Shown here piece by piece: positions 13,701 to 25,700 of a stretch of 64,000 nt of DNA. The notes beneath the pieces are model-generated. The model did no database searches, had not been told where the DNA came from, and saw only the letters and a list, made by a program, of their open reading frames with translations. Origin of the DNA: Planctomycetaceae bacterium (GTDB lineage Bacteria; Planctomycetota; Planctomycetia; Pirellulales; Pirellulaceae). The stretch covers positions 1 to 64,000 of the forward strand of contig JAEUIQ010000024.1 of assembly GCA_016794985.1 (NCBI GenBank). The letters are read 5' to 3'. Made by a program: the position numbers and the translations under genes. Numbering within the stretch: position 1 is the first letter of the stretch; each line of letters begins with the position of its first letter.

Positions 13701-16700
13701 TCGTGCCCGTGGCCGTGAATGTAAGGATGTAACGCTGCATCGACGGGCTTGTCCAGTTGCCCGACGTGGTTGTGTCCGTGATGGTTTGGTCGAGCAGGAC
13801 CGATGCCCCATTGAGTGCTTGGACATTTAAAACTTGAGGTACCGTGTTGCCACCTGCGGCACCTGCATCAAACATCAACGTATAGGTGGTCCCAGCTACC
13901 GTCGTGATGTTTTGACTGAGGGTTCCGCCGGTAGAGTCCGACCATCCGCTCATAGCAAAATGTGCGATACCATCGGTTGGCTTTCCAACTCGAGTATTTT
14001 CGATGCCCCCAGGGCCTGTCCGTGTCCAACCGGTCGGCTCGCCCTGAAATGCCCCTGACTCGAAAGAACCATTGGTGACCAAGTTGGTGGCACCAACGTT
14101 TCCGAGCGCGGTAGGTGCTTCGTTGACGTTGGTCAGGTGGATTGTGACGGTCTTGTCAAAGGTCAGTCCCCCTTGATCCGTGGTACGAACGATGATGGTG
14201 TGTGAAGCAGCGGATTCAAAATCGAGCAAGCTACCATTAGCAACGGTGACTTGCCCTGTGGTGCTGTTGATCGCAAAGCGCCCACCGGCACTATCGGTCA
14301 AGCTGTAAGACAACACTCCATTGGCATCCGGATCGGTGGATGTCAATTGACCGACAACCGTATTGTTGGCGGAGTTCTCAGCGACAGACATCGATGGACT
14401 AGTTGTTGTCACAGCGAACATTTGAACGTTATCAAGGTTAATATTGATATTCGTCGTTACATTCGATGCGTCCGCAAAACGAAGTGTTGTGCTCGCAGAG
14501 TCGGCGACGAAGGTATAGCGATAACTGTTGAAGGTGGTTGTCGCAGTCCCGTTATCGGTAAGGAATTCATTGACTAGAGTCGTTGCTCCATTTATTTGAA
14601 AATTGAGCATCTGCAATTGGTTTAGACCGGTCGTGTTCGCTATAGCTCCCATATCGAAGGTTACGGTATAGGTCTGCCCAGCCGTCGTCGCTATCGTTTG
14701 TGAAGCAACCCCGTCATTCGGGACACCATTCCAACTGAACACCAGAGTCGTCGTTCCATGGGTGGCTCCTTGTCCTGTTTGCGTCGTAACCGCACCAGCC
14801 GAGCCGGACGTTGTCCAACCCGTCAACCCCGATTCAAACGATCCATTGCTCACCAAATTCGTTGAACCGATTACGCCTGTATTCGTTGGGGCTTCGTTGA
14901 CGTTGACGACGTTGATCGTGACTAGTTGATCGCGCGTGTTGTTCGCGGAGTCTGTTACGCGAACCGTCAGCGTATGTTGTGGAGCAGTTTCAAAATTGAG
15001 ACTAGCCCCCGTGCGGACTCGCAGCTCATTGCCGACGACTTCGAAGTTGAGATCCGGGCCGACAATGGAGTACGTAAGCGTTTCACCGCTATCAGGATCG
15101 GTCGCAGCCAGTGTGCCGACCACGGTGCCAGCAGTCGCGTTTTCCATCACGCTGCCCGCTACACCTTGAGCCGCCCGGAAAGCGGTACCGGTCCATTCGA
15201 CCACGGAACGAAAGGCTTGAGTGCTCGCGTCATTCCAGGTTCCATTTCCATTGAACATCAAATTGTATTCACCGTTGCCACCATTCGGCTCGCCTCCATT
15301 CCAGTTGGAATAGGCTCCCCCCACCGCTGTCCCCGAAGCACCGCCACTCCAGAATTGAGCTCCCGCTGTATCGCCATTGAACCAACGCCAAACTCCGTCC
15401 AGACCTAAATCTTTAGCACCAACCCAGGCGGCGTTCCCTCCCAACAAACTCGCGACGTGTGTTTGTTCATCGGCAGAGTTGATGTTGACCAACGTACCTG
15501 ATACACCGCCTAACAAGCTTGCCTGCGCATTGTCCATCGCGGCTTCCCACGCCAGCCCCGTTGCGACCAGCGAATAGTAGCTATCGAGCGTCGCGTTATA
15601 CACGGCGGACGCTCCGGCTCCGGTCGTCGTTCCTGTCAATGTCAAGGCCGTCGGCGTTTCGTTGACGTTTCGCAAGCGGATGGTCACGTTTTCGTCGTAG
15701 GTGAGGCCGGCTTGGTCAGTGGTGCGGACGGTGATGGTGTGACTGGAGGCCGTTTCAAAGTCCAGCAAGCTGCCGTTGGCAACGGTGATCTCACCAGTAC
15801 TATTGTTGATCGCAAACCGACCACCTGCGTCATCCGTGAGCGTGTAACCAAGCGTCGCGCCCGCATCGGGATCGTAGCCGCGAGCTCGACCGACGACCGT
15901 TCCGTTTACTGAATTCTCGTTGATTGAGGTGACTAGCATATTGGCAAGCAGGCCTGGCATACCTGTTGCGATCGCTGCCGTGCGGTTATTGTTGATCGTC
16001 GTGGTATCGAGAGCGGAATTCCATATGCGGTAATCCGAGAGAGTGCCATCGAAGTATCGTCCTCCAACCATCGCTCCTCCGCCTACGCCAGTACCGCCCA
16101 CACTGCCAACCGTTGGGCGGAGCGACGTTGCCGTACTTTGAATTCCAGTATCAACCAGAACGCCATTGATGTACAGCGAAGGAGTCTTATTGACGAAGAC
16201 CACGGCGATATCGGAGTCGGGAGCGATGGCTCCCGAGTAGGTGAGCAACGAGGAGAAATTGCTGCTGGAGTGTTGATACACGACAACTCCGTTCGTTCCA
16301 ACGGCTAGACCGATTGATCTTGTGGTAGCACCGCTTGTCCCATATACCGAGTCACCCTGATCGGCCATGATGGCCATTCCGCCATTGACACCCGCAGCGA
16401 TACCACTATTCGACTCTGCGACCAGGGTAATCGCTTGTCGTGGCGTCGCTTTGATCTCCAGGGTGAAGTTATCCAACGACGGCATAGTCGCGTTGCCTGA
16501 AACCACCGTACTGGCATCACCGACGAATTGAGTACCGAAGCCCATGTCGTTCGGAGACTCATTCACATTCGTTACCGAGATGTTCATCGCTTCGTCATAG
16601 GTGAGGCCTCCTTGGTCCGTGGCACGAACGGTGATCGAGTGCGAGGTCGCCGCCTCGAAATTGAGAAGCGAGCCGTTGGCGACCGTGATGACTCCGGTAT

Positions 16701-19700
16701 TGGTATCGATGGCAAACCGTCCTCCCGCGTTGTCGGTGAGGCTGTAGGTTACAGTGCCCGTTCGATCTGGGTCGATGGCGGATGCGGTACCCACGACAGT
16801 GCCATTACTCGCGTTTTCAGCAACAGAGGTAACGCCACCGGTTTGTACGCTTAAGATGCGAACTTGTTGCTGGTTGTTCAGCGAGCCTGTACCGGCGGTG
16901 AAGCCGAACCAGCCATTGGCGTTGCCGCCCCAACTCGTTGCAACCACATCATACGTTTTAGAATCGATCGCGACTCCATCCAATGAGTAACTCAGCGTTT
17001 TCGTAGTCGCACTCCAACTGACGACAATATCTCGCCACTGCCCATCTTCCAGATTGTCGTGAGCGTTTGGACTATCGAAGGCCGTCCCTTGATTGGCGAC
17101 AACACCATTCTGGAAAAATTGCGAGAAATCGGAGTCGATGTTGTTGTTATGGGTATTGTTGAAGTGGGTATCGAAATAGACTCCAAAGGCTGAGGTCAAA
17201 CCTCCAACACCGGTGTTAAAGCCGATACCACCCACGGAGGTGGCGCCTTGGTTCTGCAATGCGAAAGCGATTCCGTCGGCACCCTCAGATGCTCCGAAGA
17301 ACGCCTGCGAGGTGATTACGAAGTCTTGATTCAGGTTGATCGCGCCCCAAACCGCACCCGCTTGATTGTTGGTTGTCGGCGTCAATTGATACGTCGTACC
17401 ACTGACGAGACTCGCGTTGCCAGCCGTGGTTAAACCCGTCGGTGCTGAGCCGAGCGTGATATCGCTTGGAGCATCGTTAACATCGGTGACAGTGATGATC
17501 ACGGTTTGATCGGTGGCCAATCCAGCGGTATCGGTGGCACGAACGACGAGCGAGTAGCTGCTATTGGCTTCGAAGTTCAGCATCGACGAATTCGCCACGG
17601 TGACTTGGCCAGTCGTCGCGTTGATCGCGAAGGTACTGTTGGTATTGCCGGACTGGATCGAATACGTCACGCCATCGCCCGAATCGACATCGCTGGATCG
17701 AGCACTAAAGACGTTGGTGCCGTTGGTGGAGTTTTCCGCAATGGATTTGTTGACAATGGTGGGGGCTGTAACCGCAGATGCGAGAGTAGTGATCTCACCA
17801 GCTGTTAAGACTCGGTCAAAGACAGCGATATCGTCCATGGCGCCACGGAACTTGTCATTGCCTGCGAATGGAGACGCGCCTATGAAGTTATTCGTCCAAG
17901 CTGCGAAATTTGGGAGGGCGGAAGCAGTTGCTTGACCGATCAAGCTCCCATTCACAAACAATTGCATCGTTCTGTCGCTACCAAGTGTGGCGGTGACATG
18001 GATCCAACTGCCGAGAGAAATAGGATTGCTGGCTGTATAAACTTCGCCCACCACGGTGCTGCCGTTGAGGACGACGAATCCTAGGTTATTGGAAGTACCC
18101 GTCCGACCAACTACAAAGTTGTTATTCGCTTCTCCTCCCCCGAAATCGACGAATCGTGCCCAGTTATCGACAGCATCAAACCTAATCCAGCCAGATACCG
18201 TGATTGCATTTGTGTTTGTCACATTGGGAATACTGGAAATGGTTGCTGCTCCAACAGTGCCCGAACCTGCTGTATTGAAGAGCAGACCGGTCGAGCCAGC
18301 GAAGCGACCGGCTGATGTTGAATATGAAGCAGCGGTGCCAACGTTTATTGCTGCGGCACCAGCCACAGTCGATGGGGCATTGCCGCTGCCGTTCTCAAAA
18401 TCATACGCGGCCACTGCTCCGGTCACTTGTGAGACGGTCGGAGCTTCGTTGACATTGGAGACGTCTATCGTAAAGACCTCGTCGTACGTTAGTCCCCCGG
18501 CGTCGGTGGCTCGAACGGTAATCGAATGCGAGGTTGCAGTTTCGTAATTGAGCAAACTACCATTGGCGACGGTGACGATGCCGGTATTACTATCGATCGT
18601 GAAGCGACCGCCGGCGCTGTCGGTTAAACTGTAGGTCAGAGTGTTACCGGGTTCAGCGTCGATGCCTGTGATTCTAGCAACCGACGTCCCATTAGCCGCA
18701 TTCTCGGCGACGGCATTCGTCCATGCTGTGCCGATGGTCGCCGCTGTACCAGCTACCCAGCCTCCACCGGGTGCAATGGTGTTGAGTATGAGGTGCCGCG
18801 TTCCAATTTGATCGTTAACATGCGTGCCACTGAAGTTGTCAAATCTCCAATGCGCCTGAAGTCCGGGATTCCCAGTCGGCAATCTGCCAGAGCGAGATAG
18901 CACGGTTTGATAATCCCACGTTTGGTTATAGATTGCAAGATCATAATAGGTGCCAGAGTAGTCTTGATCAGTTGCAAAGTTTCCTCCCAGACTATCTTGT
19001 TCATTACCCAAGACGATAATGCCACCTGCAGATATCGCCTGCCCAGTTAGGAATCCGGAAGTTGAAGCCCGCAGAATACCGTCGATGTACAAAGCCATTT
19101 CACCATTAGTGACGGTGCGGGTCAGGATCCATTCGTGAGGCTGGCCATCATGGACTACAGTTTCGGAAACATGAGTATTCCACACCGAACCATTCATGAA
19201 GACGCGAACGGTCCCTAATTGAGTTCCCAGGATGAACGAATTGTCATTGCCGGGAGTTGCATAGCTCAGCCATAAGCCGTCGACACCAAGAGCGGAGCTA
19301 GAAACGGTGCCTTGAATCGTGAAATCAGTCGCCCCACCCAGCAGTCCACCATCGGTCACTTGGAAGTATTGGTTGTTGGCAGCTCCCAAGTTGATCGAGA
19401 CACCTTCGTCGGCACTGCGCGAACTGACTAGATCCGTCGGTGCGTCGTTGTTGGCTCGAATGATATACGAGACACTTTGCACTGTGCTGTTCGTACCATC
19501 AGAAATTGTAACACTGAAATCGATAGTTGTGTCGACCAGCAGTTGCGGAGCGGTGAATGCAATCGAACTTTGATCGAGGCGTTCGACTCGCAAGTCGTCT
19601 AATACGAACGTGACATTGGGATTGTTGCCCCAAATGTATAGCGTGTTCTTGGCTTGATCCAACGTGACAATGCGTTCGAATTGTTGCCATTGAGTTGTGA

Positions 19701-22700
19701 GCGTCTGGTTGTGCGAGATGTTGTTTTGATCACCAGAGCCATTTTGATTGCTGAAGGTTACAGTGATCGGATTATCGACAGAGCGGGCCCAGTAACTGAT
19801 TCGATACGTTCCGCCAGCGATATAGCCGGAAGTGCCCACGGTGATTCCCCCATAGACACCACCGCCATTGACGTTCGCACCGGTCGTGATTGCCAAGGCG
19901 TTTTTTCCGGACGGCGATCCGTAAGTGTCAACGACCGAAAACGTACCTGGGGCATAGCTGCCGATGCCAGTTGTATCGTGCTCGAAATCCAACGAGGTCA
20001 CCGTTTGAATGACATCATAAGTCGGCGTGAATGCGACTTTCGGTCCGCTGGTCTGCGTCCAGGTGTATATGAGATTCGCACCTTCGGGATCTGTGGCATC
20101 TACATCCAACGTGATGCGGGTCCCTTCGTGGAGACTGGTCAAGCGAGCCGGTGTTGCCGTGGAAACCGCTGGAAGAGTCGTACCCGCCAACGTTCCGTGT
20201 CGGCCATTTTCGGAACGATCCACCACACCGCCCGAACCGCTGACGGTGTTCTCGAACGAGTAAGCAGCGATCAAATTTGGATGCGAGCCGGTGAGCCGGA
20301 CATACATTTGTTCATTGACTTGATCGACAGTCCGAGCGGCATTCCAAATGCGAACTTCATCCAGCTTGCCGATAATTTCGTAGCCGCTGTGATTAGGCCA
20401 CCCCGCGATTGTGGCATTGGCCGAAGCCGTACGAGAAATTGGAGTGCCAAGTCGTTGCGTGAGAGTCTGCTCCACGCCATTAATGATCAGCCGATTCTGC
20501 GTGACGTCACCGTTAGTGAAGATGGCGGCGACGTGATGCCACCCATTGGCGAGTCCAGCACTTGAAATCCCGTAAAGATCTGAATTTGCTGTATTAAATC
20601 CAAAGAACCCACCTTGAAAATACAAGTCATAGGACTGAAACCCGAACGGCATCGCATTGCTTGTGCCATCCCAAAACATCCAAAACTCGACGGTGTTTTG
20701 CGCGCCTGCCGTAGTGTTTACGGCCAAACCTGAAAGACTAACCGTTCCACCGTTACCAAAAAATTCCAACGATCGACCGTCGAAGCCCAAGGGGTGATCA
20801 TCGATCCCGGTGATAGCGGGAGCCTCATTGATGTCCGTGATCGCGAGAGTAATCACTTTATCGTAGATCAAACCACCTTCGTCGGTGGCTCGCACCGTGA
20901 CCGTGTGCGATGTTTGATTCTCGAAGTTGAGCGTCGCTCCGGCTTTGACTCGGATTTCATTGCCGACGATTTCGAAGTTGGTTGTATCGCCACCGACAAG
21001 TGTGAAGGTCACATCATCGTTGCCATCAGGATCGTTACTGCCAAGTCGCGAAACAACGGTTCCCGTCGAACTGTTCTCCACGACGGTCGGTAGCCCAGCG
21101 TATAGACGGACATTATCCAGCACGATATCGGTGCTGTCGGAGTTGCTACCACGATCGGTGAAGCGAATCGTTGTGGATGTGCTATCGGCTACAAACGTGT
21201 AGGCGTAGAGTCGATGGTCGGAAGGAACTGTTCCTGGTGCCACCATCGTTTGGTTAACCAGAGTCGTAGCGCCAACGACTTCAAGTTGCAGTCCTTGCGG
21301 TGGTGCGGCACCATAAACGCCTAGATCGAACATTACGGTGTAAGTTTGACCGATCACCGTTGTCACCGCTTGGCTCAAAACTCCCGTATTCGCTCCGCCG
21401 CCAGTATTGAAGATCACTTGGTTCAAGCCATCGGTCGGCGAGTAGGAGGGGCCTGCCACTGCATTTCCAGTAACCGTCCATCCGGTCAATCCCGACTCAA
21501 ATGAGCCATTGGTCAACAAATTTGCACCCGAACCGGATGCTAAGATGTTCGTTGGAGCCTCGTTGATATTGCTTAAGTTGATCGTATACGCCTGAATGAT
21601 CGCCAAGCCACCTTGGTCGGTCGCTTTAATCGTAATCGAATGCGATGCGGCCGAGTCGTAATCCAACAAGCTGGCGTTGGCGACAGTAACGATACCGGTC
21701 ACGGAATCAATCGCAAAACGTCCGCCGCCGTTTACCACCAATTCATAGGTCAAAACGTTTCCCGTATCCGGGTCGGACGCGACTGCCGTCCCTACGACGG
21801 TTCCATTGGTCGCGTTCTCTGCAATCACACTCGGCGTGAAGCTCATACTGGTCGGTGCTTGATTGACCGGTGATGGATTGATTACAAATTGCTTGTCAAA
21901 GGTATTGCCAACACTGTCGGTCACTCGGATCGTCACATGACGCGGTGGATCATTTACGGGGTCAAAGACGGCTCCATCTTTCACAACGAGGTATTCTCCG
22001 ATCAACTCGAAGTCATTGGTGTCGGCCGCGATGATTTCGTAGGTAAAGGACTCGTTAGAGTCGGAATCCGTTGGCAGTACCTGACCGATAATGGCGTCGG
22101 GCGGTGTCGAAGCCAATAATCCGGGCGTGTAAATGCGTTGCTGCAAAACCGACCCGGAGTTAGGGTCGTACGCGGTCCAGGCAAAGATCAACGAATTGTC
22201 GGAGCGTTGCGCAACCTTGGGATTGGTCCCCCAACCAGATGCAATATCGCTGACCCGAAAGTCATTGGTAGTCGCGGTGCCATTGGCATCAAACAACCGA
22301 GCCCACACCGCGTAGCTTTGCCCTTCACCGGAACCTAACCATGTGACCGCGTAACCACCATTTCTTAATGCCGTGATATCCGGAACTTGTTGGTCTGATG
22401 GGGTCCATTGATTGACCCGAATATGTCCAGTCGCGAAAGTTCCATCGGTATTGATGATACGAGATACAATTGTATAGCGGGAACCGTCTTCTGTGTAACT
22501 GTTCCAAGTAACGACAAAACGGCCGTCTGCTAGGGCGGTTACCGCAGGAAGATGTTGGGTACTAGTCTGAAAGGCGGAATTGACCAAAAAGTCGCTGACA
22601 ACCACATTGCCAGCCGCATCATAGATTTTGGCCAGTACCCCCCAACCACTTGAATCCCCGACATTACTGCCCCAAGTGATCATGGTCAGACCGGAACTGT

Positions 22701-25700
22701 TGGTGGCAATCTTCTGCATGTATTGCTGGCCGCTCGTGGCGGTATTCACTAACGTCTCACTGCCAATTTTATTGGCACTGGCATCAAATCGCTGCATGTA
22801 GACATCGTAAATGCCGGGATCGTTGATTTGATAGTCGGATCGCCATGTCACGACAAAACTGCCATCGGTGGCTACTGCGATTTCGGGGCTAGCTTGCGTA
22901 TTCGAAGTGTAAGTATTTGCCAGCACTTCCGAACCCAACAGAGTCCCTGTCGCGTTATACTTCGCGATTCGGACACCAGTCGAACTTCCGTCTCCACCTG
23001 CGCCATCGGCATGCCAAGCCGCAATAAATCCTCCATCGGGAGTGGCCACCACCATGGGGTCATATTGGTGATTTCCTTGATTTGCTTGAGCCAACGAAAA
23101 CACCGGACCGATGGCAGCTCCGTTACTGTTGTAGACTTGAGCCAACACACCCCAGGTTGTTCCGCCGCTTGGTTCAAATCCAAGATTACGCCAAACCAAC
23201 ACGTGACCACCGGCCGCGAGCGGGGCAAGTCGCGGGAGTAAATTGCCTACTTGCGTAAAGTGATCGCGTTCCAAGATGGAAGTCTGTGCTACGTAGTTAC
23301 TCCCAGAAAGTGAAAAACGCTGAAAGAAGATCCTATCGTCCGTCATCGTAGCGGCAGTATTGTTGCTGGTCTTTTGCCACGAGAACACCAAGTCACCTGT
23401 TGACAATTGCACGATCGTGCCGAAGTGTTGACGCATGTTGGCAGAGTAGGAACCCAATTGCAGTTCGCTACCGACAGCATCGCCATTGTTGTCGTATCGT
23501 TGGGCTAAAATTCGGTAGTTCCCCCCCGCATCCGCAGACGCATACGTCAAGATAAATCCACCATCCGCTAATGAACGAAACTCGTGATGCGCTTGATCAT
23601 TGGTCGTCGTGGTATTAAGTCGAAACTCCTCTTTCAAGACAGTCCCGGTCGCATTGTAGATCTTGCCAAAGATGCCGTTGCTACTGCCATCGGACATGCG
23701 GTAGCTGACCAACACTTTGTTGCCTGCCAAGCTCAACGCCTGTGCGTCATGCTGATCACTGCTGGTAGTCGTATTGACCACAAACCGGCTACCGACAGCA
23801 ACTCCAGCCGAGTCGTAATACTGGCCCAGAATTGTCGCTCCCGAACCGTCACCTTGTGCGACAACGTCATTGCGATAGATTACCATGAAGCTGCCATCGT
23901 CGAATCCTGCAACCGCCGGTTGGTACTGATGCCCGGTTCGAACATCAACGGCAATTTCTCCGGTTGCTGCCGTTCCATCGGCGTTAAACTTTCGCGCGTA
24001 AACGTCCAAAAAATCAGCAATCCCATTAACGTCTTCATCTGCATAACCGCGCCAAGTGATGACAAATTTCCCATCACCCGTCGGTGTGACATCCGGCTCT
24101 TGTTGGCTACTCCAAGTTGTCACATTCGCTCGAATCTGCGTGGGTGTAATCGCATTAAAACTACTGTCAAAGATTTTGAAGTAGATGCCTTCGCCACTGC
24201 CGTCCCACCCCGAATCTCGCCAGACGACTACGATCTTGCCATCAGTCAGCACCGCCACATCGGTATCGTATTGAGAATGGCTTAGCATGTTGCGATCCAG
24301 CAGTTCTGGCGCGCCGACGGGAGTATCTGCAGCGTCGTAACGCTGGACCATCAGGTCCCAACTACTGTTGTAGTCGTAGGTAACATAGATGATCGCATAA
24401 CCACCGCCTGCGATCGGAACAGCATTGTGCTGAAAACCACTGTAGCTGGTGTAATAATGGATGTTAGAAATCGGCTGAGCAACCAAGTTGTTACCCGGAG
24501 CTACTAATTCCAAGTCGGTCGGTGCCGAATTGAATGTATTTAGTGTTGTGTCATAGGTCTGATCGGCGAACCGGAATAGTTCGACACCGCTCAGCGTATC
24601 CGTACCATCGGGGCTGCCACCTCGATTGTCAGTGACCGTCCATGTCCCATTTCCGTTATTGACGATCGAGTAGTCGGAAGCATTACCTGAATAAATCGCG
24701 GTATCACGACCAAGTCCCCCTTCAATCGTATCATTGCCCGTACCGCCTGTGATGATGTCATTGAAGTTCTGCGGAGCAAACTCGACAATATAGTGGTAGA
24801 GCGCCGCATCGTTGGCATCCGACCAAGTTCCGGTGGATCCGTTCATAAGTAGCCCGTCTTCCCATTGGGAACCGTCGGGCTGCCCTGCCAAAAAGTTTTG
24901 GTAGGACAGGAACGAACCGTCCGTCCATTCCCATGCATCTTGATGCCCTCGGTCCGACGCCCCCAACCAAACACTGTTGTTCGCTGTCAAACTTTGCACA
25001 AAGGCGTTTTCAGTAGCACTCTTGATCGTCACCAACCGCCCCTGGATACCCAACACATTCATCGCAACTGCCGCATCGCGTGCATCCCACCACGTTGCGG
25101 TGGTATTGATAAGCTTGTAAAACTTGCCGGTGGCTGCGTTGTATTGGAGCAACGGATCGGCGGTGATCATGTTTGCTACTGTAATACTATCACCGCTGAT
25201 GTTATCATTCCCAGCGCCGCCAAAAATATAATCCGTGCCTCGTACACCGATCTGACTGTCGCCACCACTGGATCCTAAGAACAGATTGCCCGAAAAGTTG
25301 GCCAGATTCGTATTCACTCCCGCAGCATTAATGACAATGGAGTTTTGAGTAAACCCACGAAAGTCTATTCCGATAAACGAGCTTCCAGCACTGCCACTGG
25401 AATACTCAAAACCTGTCGTCAAGTTGGATTGACCGTCGATTCTTAATAGGGGCTGGTTCGCGTAACCATTCAGACTTGATGCATCGATGGTCAATACCTC
25501 GGTAATGACGGGTAACAGCGTGCTAAGCTGAATTGTAAACGTGCCGCTTCCTCCCAAGTTGAAATTAACCGTGTCGGCACCACCAAGGGCGTTGGCATCC
25601 AGTATGGCTTGCCTTAGCGATCCGGCACCGCTGTCGTTGGTGTTGGTGACAGTAAACGTGGCCAACAGTCCCTGCCACGATTCTTGTAGCGCACCACTGA

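Larger units (their letters stand above)
4700..22120 (-). repeat. Array of about 19 cadherin-like repeats interleaved with LamG and other modules
   Basis: Units of about 95 residues show AEN-ANGTVV, then D-D-G--TYSL, GGRFAI--STGQITVANGSL, LDFE-ATSH-ITVRATDQGGL, and end in NVNEAPT. Starts (high coordinate) are near 22119, 21838, 21092, 18717, 17760, 16835, 15935, 15160, 14395, 13617, 12830, 11825, 11045, 10285, 8435, 6540, 5670 and 4995, plus a more divergent one near 20280. LamG-like or concanavalin-like modules sit between them near 20860-20290, 19440-18780, 18420-17775, 16545-15950, 12540-11835, 7845-7150, 7110-6570 and 6240-5690. The acidic motifs fit calcium-rigidified rods. Confidence 0.85.
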
